Positions 45,181 to 54,034 of a DNA stretch of 64,000 nt are shown here, one piece after another; position 1 is the first letter of the stretch; the number at the start of each line of letters is the position of its first letter. The DNA lies in NCBI GenBank assembly GCA_049653745.1, contig JBASGW010000079.1, positions 27,677 through 91,676 of the forward strand, given 5' to 3'. Below the pieces are notes generated by a model. It did no database searches. It saw nothing but the letters and a program-made list of their open reading frames with translations, and was not told the origin of the DNA. The position numbers and the translations under genes are program-made. The stretch comes from CANDYO01 sp049653745. Lineage in GTDB: Bacteria; Pseudomonadota; Alphaproteobacteria; Rickettsiales; CANDYO01.

Positions 45181-47139
45181 ATGCTAATAACTTTGAACGC
45201 TTGCAATAAAAAAGAGATGGCTGAAACTCTAGCAGCAATAGAAAGTAATGATCCCAAATACTCTAATATTAAATTCACAAATTTAGATCAAGAGTCAGTA
45301 CAAAACCTTGCTAACGCATTAAAGAAAAATAAATATGTTGTTAAATTAGATCTTCAAGGTAATGATATTGATGATAATGGAGCTAAAGCCTTAGCTGAAG
45401 CCTTAATTGCACATCAATCCATTACTATTTTAGACCTTAAGAATAATAAAATCCGCGATATGGGGGCTAAAGCTATAGCTAGATTCGTGGAGTTAAATAA
45501 TACTATTACTAATTTAGAGATTAGTAATAATAATATTTCTGTTGATGGTACTCAGGCTTTAACACAAGCATCAAAAGTAAATAAACAACTAAATTTAGAT
45601 ATAAATGCTAACATTACGTTAATCTATCGTAACGAGGATGATGATTTTGTAATTAATAAAGACACAGAAGAACAATTAGACTTAGATAAGGTTATTGCTG
45701 CAATAGCTAATAATAGCCCAAATTATATTAATGTTACGTTTGAAGAGATAGATGATGAAAGCGTTCAAAACCTTGCCCAAGCTCTAATTAACAATAAAAT
45801 TCTTACTGTTCTAAGATTTAGCGAACCAGAAGGCAATGGCGATGGGAGGCCAGCAAATATTGGCGATGAAGGCGCTAAAGCAATAGCCGAAGCTTTAAAA
45901 GTAAACAGATCTATTAATACCTTAGATCTTAAAAGAAACAACATCACGGATAAAGCTGTTATCGATTTGCTCAAAGCTTTAGAAATAAACGGCTCTATCA
46001 CTAGCTTAGATCTTCATAACAATAATATTAGTGATAGAGGAGCCAAAGCAATAGCTCAAGCTTTAAAAGTACATAAGTCTATTACTCACTTAAATCTTGG
46101 CAGTAATAAGATTAGTGACGAAGGAGCCAAAGCAATAGCTGAAACTTTAAAAGTGAATAAGTCTATTAATAGCTTAAACCTTAGTTATAATAATATTAGT
46201 GATACAGGATATAGTGCTATTGTTCAATCTCTAGAGCAAAATAAATATGTCCTTGACTTTGATGATACTTTTATTAAGGAGATTAGCAAAGATAACCGTA
46301 ATTTAATAAGAAAACACTTAAATAGAAATAAAAAATTTTTAGAAACTGCATTAGAGATTGTTCTTTATGCAGATATTAAAAATTTAGAAAATCTAATAAG
46401 TAAAGAAGAAAAACAGGCCATTATAAATATTTTAGGTAATAGAAGTTTAGAAGAAGAATTGCACAGCTTAAAAGACCTTAATTTACCAGTTATAAGCAAA
46501 AAATTTAAGTCCTATGTTTTAAACACAGCACTTGATCATAGTAAGGCTTTTAATGGATTGTTTCCAGAATTAAGAGATTCAGTTAACGAAATTACTTATC
46601 CTAAAAATGGCGATTTAAAACTCAATCCAATAAATGATCTTATTAATCTTATCCCTAAAACTGAACTCAATTCAGTAACGAGCTATTTTAGAGATTCCAA
46701 GATGAATACAACTCCAGAAGAGATAGATGGAATAGATAAAATGTTAAAGGCTTCAGGGAACTTAAAAAAATTACTAGATATTCCAAACAATATTATATTT
46801 CTAAAAGATGCACTAGAAAATGGACGTACATTTGCTGATTTTACAGCTAACTTAAATAAGATCAATGCCGATGAAAAAGCGCTTGAATTTATTAGACAAG
46901 ATCCAAAGAAATTAGGTTATCTAGTAAGTTCAAAGCCAGAAGAACTACAAAACAGAATTCTAATCTTATCAAATAATTTTATTAATAACTTAAGTACCAA
47001 TCAAGGATCTATTACCGATAAAGGTGAAAATATTGAAGCTGGAGAAAAGAGAAAAAGAACTGATAGTTTTGACTCAAATCAGAGTACAAAATTCCAAAAT
47101 ATGGGAATGAGGAAAGAATCCTCAAGAAGAACACCTTGA
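45181..47139 (+). CDS. Leucine-rich repeat protein, 652 aa, putative effector
   Basis: A protein with two blocks of RNase-inhibitor-type leucine-rich repeats (about 45-140 and 185-365), 28 residues per unit, for example ITSLDLHNNNISDRGAKAI and ITHLNLGSNKISDEGAKAI. They form a horseshoe for protein binding, and resemble eukaryotic NLR/RanGAP repeats. The C-terminal 280 residues are helical and not recognised. Near the end is a basic KRKRTDSF stretch that could act as a nuclear localisation signal in a host. No signal peptide is visible. GAGG precedes ATG 45181. Confidence 0.85.
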   Translation: MLITLNACNKKEMAETLAAIESNDPKYSNIKFTNLDQESVQNLANALKKNKYVVKLDLQGNDIDDNGAKALAEALIAHQSITILDLKNNKIRDMGAKAIARFVELNNTITNLEISNNNISVDGTQALTQASKVNKQLNLDINANITLIYRNEDDDFVINKDTEEQLDLDKVIAAIANNSPNYINVTFEEIDDESVQNLAQALINNKILTVLRFSEPEGNGDGRPANIGDEGAKAIAEALKVNRSINTLDLKRNNITDKAVIDLLKALEINGSITSLDLHNNNISDRGAKAIAQALKVHKSITHLNLGSNKISDEGAKAIAETLKVNKSINSLNLSYNNISDTGYSAIVQSLEQNKYVLDFDDTFIKEISKDNRNLIRKHLNRNKKFLETALEIVLYADIKNLENLISKEEKQAIINILGNRSLEEELHSLKDLNLPVISKKFKSYVLNTALDHSKAFNGLFPELRDSVNEITYPKNGDLKLNPINDLINLIPKTELNSVTSYFRDSKMNTTPEEIDGIDKMLKASGNLKKLLDIPNNIIFLKDALENGRTFADFTANLNKINADEKALEFIRQDPKKLGYLVSSKPEELQNRILILSNNFINNLSTNQGSITDKGENIEAGEKRKRTDSFDSNQSTKFQNMGMRKESSRRTP

Positions 47140-47149
47140 GAAATCAAAT

Positions 47150-47626
47150 CTATATCATTTTGCTATAAATGTAATTATTTGAAGGTTTATTTAGCCATTC
47201 TAAAATAAGATTATTCAATGGCTCTGCTCTTAGGTCAAACGTAGCTATTTTAAGAATAGGCATCCAAATTAGCTCTAGTTGTTTTTCAAGTTGAGGAATT
47301 TTATTTTGAAGCTTTAAAGTTTTTGATTCAACTTCAAAAATAAAGTTATATTCATGATTATGGCATATACTGTTAGCGCCGAGTTCAAAGCTATATTCAA
47401 GACAACCTAAAAATCTTTTAATATTACATTTGCTGCCAGCTTATTCAACTAATTCACGTATAAGAGATCTTTCTAGAGATTCTCCATGCTCTACATGAGC
47501 TCCAGGTAAAAAATAAAATTTACCTCAAGATCAAGAGTTTTACAAAGTAGAATATGTTCTTGATCAATTATTACTGCGAGACTTAAAACATGAATATTAT
47601 TTTTACTACTCGTAGGTATTTTTCAT
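47150..47626 (-). pseudogene. Nudix hydrolase pseudogene
   Basis: Minus-strand reading gives a nearly complete Nudix protein: VLSLAVIIDQEHILLCKT, then the Nudix box GAHVEHGESLERSLIRELVE-stop-AG, then a normal-looking second half ending in NYIYSKMI at TAG 47150-47152. The TAA at 47441-47443 takes the place of the second glutamate of REXXEE, a metal-binding position. The N-terminus is also out of frame with the only nearby ATG (47626). The rest of the frame is intact, so the inactivation looks recent. Confidence 0.85.
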
Positions 47627-47663
47627 TATTTTATGGAGTTACTTATTTGTAATAGAAATTATT

Positions 47664-48046
47664 AGATGGTTGTATAAGCCGGATTTTGTTCGAGATAAAA
47701 TCCCTTAGTAATCATTTATCTGGGATTAATGTCACCATTAACCTCAAGCGACCTACCCAAGCAATTCTCTATATAAATATAGATAAAGCAGGAATGCTTT
47801 AAAAATTTGCTTCTACTTGGTCTTGCTCCTAGTGGGGTTTACCATGCCAGGAATAGTCACCTATCCTGCGGTGCGCTCTTACCACACCATTTCACCCTTA
47901 CCTTAATAAAAAGGCGGTATATTTTCTGCGGCACTTTCCCTAAAGCTAAAATAGCCCCGCTAGACGTTATCTAGCACTATTTTCCTGTGGAGTCCGGACT
48001 TTCCTCCCTTTAATTTTTACTTAAAGAGCGATTACTCCAACCATCT
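47664..48046 (-). ncRNA. rnpB: RNase P RNA (bacterial type A)
   Basis: The 383-base minus-strand RNA has the 5' hallmark GAGGAAAGTCCGGACTCCAC and the 3' hallmark ending AATCCGGCTTATA. AGATGGTTG at the 5' end pairs perfectly with CAACCATCT at the 3' end to form P1. It matures tRNA 5' ends with the RnpA protein. Ends were set by the P1 pairing. Confidence 0.95.
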
Positions 48047-48096
48047 AAAGACAAAGTAAACTAAATAACAAGCTAGCGCAAATAAAAAAATAATAC

Positions 48097-48579
48097 TTAA
48101 AGGTTACTTGTCTTTTTATGAGATGTAATTTCTTCTGAAAGTTCTTCAGCTTTTAATTCCCCGAATTCTTTGTTTTCATCTTTTAAAATTTTAGCAACGT
48201 CATACCAAGCAAGCAAAATATGAGCCTTTTTTAAGGGTGAAAGTTTAGACTCTGATTGAGCAATCAATTCCTCAGTTTTAAGATAAGATTCTATTAAGAG
48301 ATTACGATCCAAACTATTAATATTTTCAATTGAAACATCAATATCCTGATTGCTATTATTTTTACAAATTAGATCACTGATACTAAAATTTATACAGCTG
48401 GCAAGTTTCTCTAAAACTAAACTGGTTAAAGATTGATTGAGCCCCTTTAAATAATTTCTAATAGTTGACTCAGATACCCCCGCCTTCTTAGCCCAAGGAA
48501 ATGCCTTAAGCTTATGTTGCTGCATAAAGCTTTTAAAATGTTCTCTTTGCTTATTTATAATTATTATATCTTTATCCAT
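48097..48579 (-). CDS. XRE-family helix-turn-helix regulator
   Basis: A 160-residue protein with an N-terminal HTH (about 10-65: KAFPWAKKAGVSESTIRNYLKGLNQ) of the Cro/C1 type, followed by a helical C-terminal region of unknown function with a basic tail. ATG 48579 is chosen because the upstream TTG (48597) overlaps an extended -10 promoter. It is divergently transcribed from the 90-residue gene at 48700, and two matching half-site repeats lie between them, suggesting mutual or auto-regulation. Confidence 0.82.
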   Translation of the reverse strand: MDKDIIIINKQREHFKSFMQQHKLKAFPWAKKAGVSESTIRNYLKGLNQSLTSLVLEKLASCINFSISDLICKNNSNQDIDVSIENINSLDRNLLIESYLKTEELIAQSESKLSPLKKAHILLAWYDVAKILKDENKEFGELKAEELSEEITSHKKTSNL

Positions 48580-48585
48580 AATCGT

Positions 48586-48600
48586 ATTATAACACAAATT
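48586..48600 (-). promoter_or_regulatory. Extended -10 promoter, predicted leaderless start for the XRE gene
   Basis: TGTTATAAT on the minus strand puts a perfect TATAAT at 48591-48586 with an extended TGN, only 6 bases before ATG 48579. The expected transcription start falls at the initiation codon, so the message may be leaderless. The -35 region is poor (CTTATA-like), consistent with an extended -10. Confidence 0.6.
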
Positions 48601-48615
48601 TCTTAACTTATAAGC

Positions 48616-48657
48616 GCATAATTATACGAAAAGGGATTGACTCTAGCGTAATTATAT
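48616..48657. promoter_or_regulatory. Paired operator-like repeats between the XRE gene and the 90-aa gene
   Basis: GCATAATTATAC at 48616-48627 and GCGTAATTATAT at 48646-48657 are direct repeats, 10 of 12 identical and 30 bases apart, about three helical turns. The right copy sits within the -35/-10 spacer of the 48700 promoter; the left copy sits just behind the XRE promoter. They are candidate binding sites of the XRE protein. Confidence 0.5.
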
Positions 48658-48665
48658 TATATATA
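48637..48665 (+). promoter_or_regulatory. Promoter of the 90-aa gene
   Basis: TTGACT at 48637-48642, a 17-base spacer and TATATA at 48660-48665, about 35 bases before ATG 48700. Confidence 0.65.
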
Positions 48666-48699
48666 GTTAATATATTAATTAATTAGTGATGAAAAAACA

Positions 48700-48972
48700 A
48701 TGAATTTAAGTATTTTAAACATAGAAACAGAAGAACAAGAAACCCCTAATTTTAAATCTAAAGAAAATGAATTATGGAAAGCAGTTATATATCAAGCGCT
48801 CGAAGATTTAAGGTTACCCCCTTCTAATAAAAGATATAGAACTTCTAGAAAACAAGCTAAAAAATGGTTTATTGATGAAGATAAAGATTTTTGCAAGGTA
48901 TGCGACTACGCAGGATTAGATCCAAAATATGTTTTAAAAGAAGCGCAAAAATTAATAAAACAAAATTTTTAA
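48700..48972 (+). CDS. Small uncharacterised protein, 90 aa
   Basis: A basic 90-residue protein with no named family known to me. Its core is LWKAVIYQALEDLRLPPS, then KRYRTSRKQAKKWFIDEDK and FCKVCDYAGLDPKYVLKEA. From memory, short proteins with the same ARRW...DF..VC..AGLDP pattern occur in prophages of other alphaproteobacteria; this could not be checked here. It is divergent from an XRE regulator, a phage- or toxin-antitoxin-like arrangement. Confidence 0.7.
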   Translation: MNLSILNIETEEQETPNFKSKENELWKAVIYQALEDLRLPPSNKRYRTSRKQAKKWFIDEDKDFCKVCDYAGLDPKYVLKEAQKLIKQNF

Positions 48973-49242
48973 TAATGATAAAGAGATATCCTTATAACCC
49001 TACTAAAATTTTATAATTTCTATCTATAATAACTCTTCAAAGAATTATTATCGCCATCTTAGAATTAGGCATACATCTTTAAAATTATCATGAGATATAT
49101 TAAAATGATCTTTTATAAAACCACCATCATTTAGTTTTAAACATATTTTTTAATATATGAGATATCATTATTTTAATAAAAACTCCTTGTATTGATGATC
49201 TATATCTGCTAGAAAACTCAAAAAATAAAGATTGGAATTATA

Positions 49243-50031
49243 ATGTCTTCAACCCCTTATTCATTCCACTATAAAAGCCTTCTACCAAACTTATACCATG
49301 GAATAAAAGTAATAACTCCTGCTTTAATAACCGGCACAAAAAAAGCAATTCTTGGATTTGGCTTGATCAATATACCATTTTTTATAGGCTATCATGGATC
49401 TGAAGATAATAAAATAACTCCTGGTTCAGAACCAATAATTATTGATCTTTATAAGTCACTATTTGTCATGGGTCTTGTGAGCAATATTGGATCAGAGCTC
49501 TCTCCTATTCTTTGTGGGCCTTATCAAAATTATTGCGCCCCTTTAGCGCGAATCACTGGCTATACAATTCAAACCATCATATCCAATCAAACAGCTGCCT
49601 CAGGATTTATAAGAGGAATTACAGCTGAAAGCTTAGGGTTTAATTATCATTCAATTATTATTTCTGAAAGTTTAGCTAGTGCCAGCGAGCCAATTTCTCA
49701 AAAATTGCATGAAGAATATAAAAGTGGGAAACTGCTAGATATGAATATATCAAGCTTTTCAAAAGTGCCCAATGAATCATATAATGAATTATTAATCGGA
49801 GTTGAAGTAGCTCATTATGTTCATGCTGCCATAGCTTTAGTTTATCTACCTGTATCATCTCAAGCATTTCCTGGCATGAATGAAATAATTCTGTATGAAC
49901 CATTTTTAGCTAATTTGAACGCAACTCAAGCTTATGAGAGCGGAATTATTATTTTAAATTACCTTAACACTGAACTAAATCCAGATAACCAAGTATGTGG
50001 AGTAGATTTTACTGATTCTGCTGCGATTTAA
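49243..50031 (+). CDS. Orphan membrane-associated protein, 262 aa
   Basis: I do not recognise this protein. It has hydrophobic stretches (about 25-48, 70-85, 190-207) separated by polar loops, no clear signal peptide, and asparagine-rich ends. It may be membrane-associated. Its 3' end overlaps the convergent mrpC by 23 bases. Style and size recall the orphan at 58698-59732, but no clear alignment was found by eye. Confidence 0.65.
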   Translation: MSSTPYSFHYKSLLPNLYHGIKVITPALITGTKKAILGFGLINIPFFIGYHGSEDNKITPGSEPIIIDLYKSLFVMGLVSNIGSELSPILCGPYQNYCAPLARITGYTIQTIISNQTAASGFIRGITAESLGFNYHSIIISESLASASEPISQKLHEEYKSGKLLDMNISSFSKVPNESYNELLIGVEVAHYVHAAIALVYLPVSSQAFPGMNEIILYEPFLANLNATQAYESGIIILNYLNTELNPDNQVCGVDFTDSAAI

Positions 50032-50326
50032 TTTTAATCACTAAAGCTAAACCTAAAGCAAAAGTAGCCACACCAACTACTATAGCAGTAAGCATTAGAA
50101 CATGAGGCAAAGGATTGGAATAAACGTCTAAACAATCAGCTTCTAAACAGATTGGCGGCTTACCATTATGCATCTTTCCAATACTAATAAAAAACCATAA
50201 TACTGCGGTTTGGAATAAGCTAAGGCCAAATAGTTTTTTTACTAAATCTTTACTTGCTAACACTATATAAAGACCTAGAAAAAATAATAATATTGAAAAG
50301 CTATAATTTATATTTATTAAAAACAT
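50009..50326 (-). CDS. mrpC: Na+/H+ antiporter subunit MrpC (MnhC, NuoK-like)
   Basis: A 105-residue protein with three membrane helices, homologous to MnhC/MrpC and NuoK. Features are LYIVLASKDLVKKLFGLSLFQTAVLWFFISIG and DVYSNPLPHVLMLTAIVVGVATFALGLAL. It is last in the minus-strand order mrpE-F-G-B-C and overlaps mrpB by 26 bases. Mrp antiporters exchange cytoplasmic Na+ for H+. Confidence 0.9.
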   Translation of the reverse strand: MFLININYSFSILLFFLGLYIVLASKDLVKKLFGLSLFQTAVLWFFISIGKMHNGKPPICLEADCLDVYSNPLPHVLMLTAIVVGVATFALGLALVIKIKSQQNQ

Positions 50327-51251
50327 AACCCTCTAACGCTAAACAACAATAAATTAATAACATAACAGCACCAACGGTTATTCCAACTCCTATCTCTACT
50401 AAAATAATTCCTAATTTTTGTGCAAGTAATTTATTATCAGAAAAAATATTATAATTTAAGAACTCTAAATTACTAACTAAACTGATAGCTCCAATAACTA
50501 GATAAATCCCTGCCCCTAAAACTGCAATATTTTTTAACTTATTAAAAAAACTAGTATTTAGGAAATTTGGATCACTAAGAGCATAAATTATAAACGCGGC
50601 CCCACAGAGCACTCCTGCCTGAAACCCTCCTCCTGGAGATACTTCCCCATGAAATTGTAAATATAGAGCAAAAAGAACTATCACAGGAATAATTAATCTA
50701 GACATAGTTGAAACTAAGTTATCCTTTTCTTGTGGATCTGGTAATTTATTTTGCTCACTTACTAACAAAATTGATACTCCTCCAAGTAAAATTACAATAG
50801 TTTCTAATAAAGTGTCATAGCCTCTATACCCTGCAAGGATAGCAGTAACTACCGAAGAAACACCTACATCTTCTTTATTATTTTTAAAATATATACTATT
50901 AATAACAGGCTTATCAAACTCTGGCATATCCATACAAGCATAAATAAAAATTCCAGCAAAAATCATCATTAATAAAAATAAAATAGGATTGAATTTCTCT
51001 TCAAATTGATAATAATTCTTATATATAGATTTTATGGCCAAGGCCGCAAATACTGAAACTAAAACACTAACCGCAACCTCAGTCATTGCAACATCAGGAG
51101 CATCAAGAATTAAATACATCACCACCGTAAATAAACTAAATGCGCTATTTAATAAAATTACATCAATAATATTATTTGCTTTAATTAGAAAAATCACCAC
51201 TAGTAAACTTAAGAATAAAATAGGATATAACAGAAAAGTTATTTCAAACAT
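50301..51251 (-). CDS. mrpB: MrpB-type antiporter subunit with an MrpA C-terminal-like (DUF4040) part
   Basis: A 316-residue membrane protein. The N-terminal half (about 1-160) resembles the C-terminal portion of MrpA (DUF4040/MbhE: LDAPDVAMTEVAVSVLVSV, VVTAILAGYRGYDTLLE), and the second half is MnhB (LYLQFHGEVSPGGGFQAGVLCGAAF). ATG 51251 has AAGGTGA upstream; an in-frame GTG at 51260 would add 3 residues. It overlaps mrpG by 8 bases. Confidence 0.88.
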   Translation of the reverse strand: MFEITFLLYPILFLSLLVVIFLIKANNIIDVILLNSAFSLFTVVMYLILDAPDVAMTEVAVSVLVSVFAALAIKSIYKNYYQFEEKFNPILFLLMMIFAGIFIYACMDMPEFDKPVINSIYFKNNKEDVGVSSVVTAILAGYRGYDTLLETIVILLGGVSILLVSEQNKLPDPQEKDNLVSTMSRLIIPVIVLFALYLQFHGEVSPGGGFQAGVLCGAAFIIYALSDPNFLNTSFFNKLKNIAVLGAGIYLVIGAISLVSNLEFLNYNIFSDNKLLAQKLGIILVEIGVGITVGAVMLLIYCCLALEGYVFNKYKL

Positions 51252-51555
51252 CTTCTTCACCTTTTTTTAAATCTAAAGGTAAATCATTTTTAAGAGCTAT
51301 TTGATTTAAGATATAACTAGCAACAGGATTTATTATGATTAAAATTAGAGCTAGAACTACTATTTTAAACGAGATTAATAGAGAGTTTGCTTGCAAAGCA
51401 ATACCCATTAAGACTAAAGGACAGCCCACAGCATCACCCACAGTGGCTGCATGCATTTTAGTAAAAAAATCAGGCAATCTATTACAACCAATCACCGCCG
51501 TAATTATCATTAATAATCCTAAAAATATAAGAAAATAACTAATAATTTGGATCAC
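51244..51555 (-). CDS. mrpG: Antiporter subunit MrpG
   Basis: A 103-residue protein with three membrane helices and the family signature RLPDFFTKMHAATVGDAVGCPLVLMGIAL. It sits between mrpF and mrpB with overlapping ends, as in Mrp operons. Confidence 0.9.
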   Translation of the reverse strand: MIQIISYFLIFLGLLMIITAVIGCNRLPDFFTKMHAATVGDAVGCPLVLMGIALQANSLLISFKIVVLALILIIINPVASYILNQIALKNDLPLDLKKGEEDV

Positions 51556-51803
51556 AAATTATCTCCACTCTTTTTTAATAAATTTAATCCTAAATTCATT
51601 AAGAAACCTAATAATATATAAATATATGCTATATCAATAAAACTATCTCTTCCCTCATCTAAGCTCATCAAACATAAAAGCACCACCACATAATTAGTTA
51701 AACAATTTAAGGACATAATCCTTTCAGGCATATTCTTAGCTTTTAAAACACCTAACAGCATTATAAAAATACATATTAATAATAATCCTAATGCAATTAA
51801 CAT
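51552..51803 (-). CDS. mrpF: Antiporter subunit MrpF
   Basis: An 83-residue three-helix protein. The conserved AKNMPERIMSLNCLTNYVVVLLCLMSL and the final YIYILLGFLMNLGL match MrpF/MnhF. It overlaps mrpG by 4 bases, and begins 10 bases after mrpE. Confidence 0.85.
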   Translation of the reverse strand: MLIALGLLLICIFIMLLGVLKAKNMPERIMSLNCLTNYVVVLLCLMSLDEGRDSFIDIAYIYILLGFLMNLGLNLLKKSGDNL

Positions 51804-51813
51804 TAACTCTCCT

Positions 51814-52245
51814 TCAAGTTGGAACTTTCAGATTTTCTTGCTGCAGTTCTTTTATCATTTCTTTATCAAGAGCATGAATAAAAATTTCTTTCTCACTTAA
51901 TTTTAAGGTCATAGTTCCAGGGGTTAGAGTAATACTGCTAGCTTGAATCAACTGGCTTAACTTATCTGGAGATTGAACTCTAATATATCCATAACTTGGC
52001 TCTACATTTTTAGGATCACACCAAATAATTCTCATAACTTTAAAAGTTGATAGCAGCATTTCTTTAAATAATTGAAAAGCATATATTAACCAGCTCAGCT
52101 TAAACCCTATTAATAATGGAGAATTGAATAATAATTTTTTATCAATAAAAACAGTAATTAATATTGATATAATTCCCGACCCTATAAAAAATAGGGTAAA
52201 TTGTCCCGACAATATTAACCAAAATAAAAAAAGTAAAATAATCAT
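51814..52245 (-). CDS. mrpE: Antiporter subunit MrpE
   Basis: A 143-residue protein with two N-terminal membrane helices and a soluble C-terminal part. PSYGYIRVQSPDKLSQLIQASSITLTPGT is the family signature. It starts 4 bases inside the end of the pseudouridine synthase gene. It heads the Mrp block, which lacks the catalytic antiporter-like subunits MrpA (N-terminal part) and MrpD within the window. Confidence 0.9.
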   Translation of the reverse strand: MIILLFLFWLILSGQFTLFFIGSGIISILITVFIDKKLLFNSPLLIGFKLSWLIYAFQLFKEMLLSTFKVMRIIWCDPKNVEPSYGYIRVQSPDKLSQLIQASSITLTPGTMTLKLSEKEIFIHALDKEMIKELQQENLKVPT

Positions 52246-53165
52246 ACTTTTATACCAAAAATATCTTTGAGATTCTTTTTAAAATATTCAGGTAAAGCAG
52301 CTCTTAACCTTAAAGTTGTTCCTTCATAAGGAATTGCAATTTCAGCCGCATGTAAGTGTAAATTTAAACCATCACTATATTCAGGATCATATTTACTATC
52401 TCCTAAAATGGGAAATCCTAGCTCTAAAGAATGCAACCTAAGCTGATGTGTTTTGCCAGTAATTGGTAAAAACTCTACAAAACTTGCATGGGCTTTTTTA
52501 GCTAACACTCTATAATTAGTAATGGCATTATCTTCATGAATAACTTTATCATACTTATTAATGATGCTAGAAACTTGTCCCTGATCTGTCTTTAAACGAC
52601 CTTTTAAGATGGCTAAATATTGTTTTTCAACTTGATGATGCTTAAAATAATAAGCTAAATCTTTAGCTGTTGCATTATTCAATGCTATTACTAATATCCC
52701 ACTAGTTTCTTTATCTAGTCGATGAACTAGCTTATGACCTGAATCTTCATCGCTCCAAGTTTCAGACATTTCTAGAATTTTTGGCATTATATCATCAACT
52801 GACACTCTAATACCGCTACCACCTTGAACAGCTAGACCAGCAGGCTTATTTATAACCATAAGGTTATTATCTTGAAAAATGATGTTATCAGTAATTAATC
52901 GTAAATGTTCCTGATTTATTTTTATGCTTCTAGTAGGCTCAAACACATTATCTTTTATCAAACTTAAAGAAACTTGAACATAGTCACCCAAAGCCAGACG
53001 ATAATTTGCTGCCACCTTTTGTTGATTCACTAAAATTAATTTACTGCGCAAAGCTTTTTCAATGCTACCTTGATTCAGATAAGGAAACTTCTTCCGAACA
53101 ACTCTATCTAACCTTGCTTCATATTCGTCTTTAGTAATAGGAATAATTTTATATTGATGTTTCAT
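52242..53165 (-). CDS. 23S rRNA pseudouridine synthase, RluC/RluD type
   Basis: Converts uridines to pseudouridine in 23S rRNA. The 307-residue protein has an S4 RNA-binding domain (about 17-75: RLDRVVRKKFPYLNQGSIEKALRSKLI) and the catalytic motif LVHRLDKETSGILVIA with Asp near residue 150. GKTHQLRLHSLELGFPILGD marks the C-terminal part. RluC is more likely than RluD by the N-terminal region. It overlaps mrpE by 4 bases. Confidence 0.92.
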   Translation of the reverse strand: MKHQYKIIPITKDEYEARLDRVVRKKFPYLNQGSIEKALRSKLILVNQQKVAANYRLALGDYVQVSLSLIKDNVFEPTRSIKINQEHLRLITDNIIFQDNNLMVINKPAGLAVQGGSGIRVSVDDIMPKILEMSETWSDEDSGHKLVHRLDKETSGILVIALNNATAKDLAYYFKHHQVEKQYLAILKGRLKTDQGQVSSIINKYDKVIHEDNAITNYRVLAKKAHASFVEFLPITGKTHQLRLHSLELGFPILGDSKYDPEYSDGLNLHLHAAEIAIPYEGTTLRLRAALPEYFKKNLKDIFGIKV

Positions 53166-53174
53166 AATTTAAAC

Positions 53175-53876
53175 TTATTGAGGTTGATTGGTTGAATTAT
53201 TATCTTGAGCTTGCATAACTAATTGTGGCAATATTTTAATGGTATAATCTAATAGCTCTTTTAATCGATCAACCATCATTTTATCTATCATAACTCTAAA
53301 CTTATCTTGGAACCTAAAATATCTAGAATAAAGATATGATTCAGTAAAATTATCTATTTTGGATCTATCAGGCGGACTACTATTTATTAATTTATCTTTA
53401 ATAGCTATATTGCTAAGTTCACTTCCCCCTAACTTAGCAGTTAAAATCATTTGAAGCAACTCGGTATTATAGTAACCGGTTATGGCATTGATTTCATCAA
53501 TAGTAAAAAATTCTGAGTGTTTTTCGATAAAAAACTTTTTAAAATAATCTTGATCTTGCATCATTTGATCAAAAATTATAGCTCTCATTTTATTAAGAAG
53601 CTGTTCTTTTTGAATTGGATTAAGAGCTTTTACTAATTCTCCATCAATAGAACCAAAAATATAATCAACATCTCGTTTTCGTTCTTTTTTATAAAATTCG
53701 TCCCATTTAGTTGCAATGAATAATTTACTTATTTCATAATGATGTGTGTTAGTTCTGCTAATTGGCTTATGTTTTTTGCGCTCAATTGATGTAGCACTAG
53801 CTACAAATGGAATAAGTATAATAATACATATTATAGTAATAAATTTATTGATATTAATTTTTCTCAAAGAAAACAT
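53175..53876 (-). CDS. Exported protein, DUF2059-like
   Basis: A 233-residue protein with a signal peptide (about 1-29, ending FVASATS) and a helical mature part. The FFTIDEINAITGYYNTELLQMI stretch resembles the DUF2059 family of secreted bacterial proteins of unknown function; the match is by eye and moderate. It is encoded 9 bases before the pseudouridine synthase gene. Confidence 0.7.
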   Translation of the reverse strand: MFSLRKININKFITIICIIILIPFVASATSIERKKHKPISRTNTHHYEISKLFIATKWDEFYKKERKRDVDYIFGSIDGELVKALNPIQKEQLLNKMRAIIFDQMMQDQDYFKKFFIEKHSEFFTIDEINAITGYYNTELLQMILTAKLGGSELSNIAIKDKLINSSPPDRSKIDNFTESYLYSRYFRFQDKFRVMIDKMMVDRLKELLDYTIKILPQLVMQAQDNNSTNQPQ

Positions 53877-54034
53877 TATTTATATAACCTTACCTCTTGC
53901 AGCTAAAATAAAAGATAACTTTAGATGATAATAAATGCAATAATCAATCACTATCAGAAAGCAATTCTTGAAAAAACATCATATAATAGCTAGAATGATT
54001 TTTTAATATTCAATAAAGTAAAGATCTTTAAATT

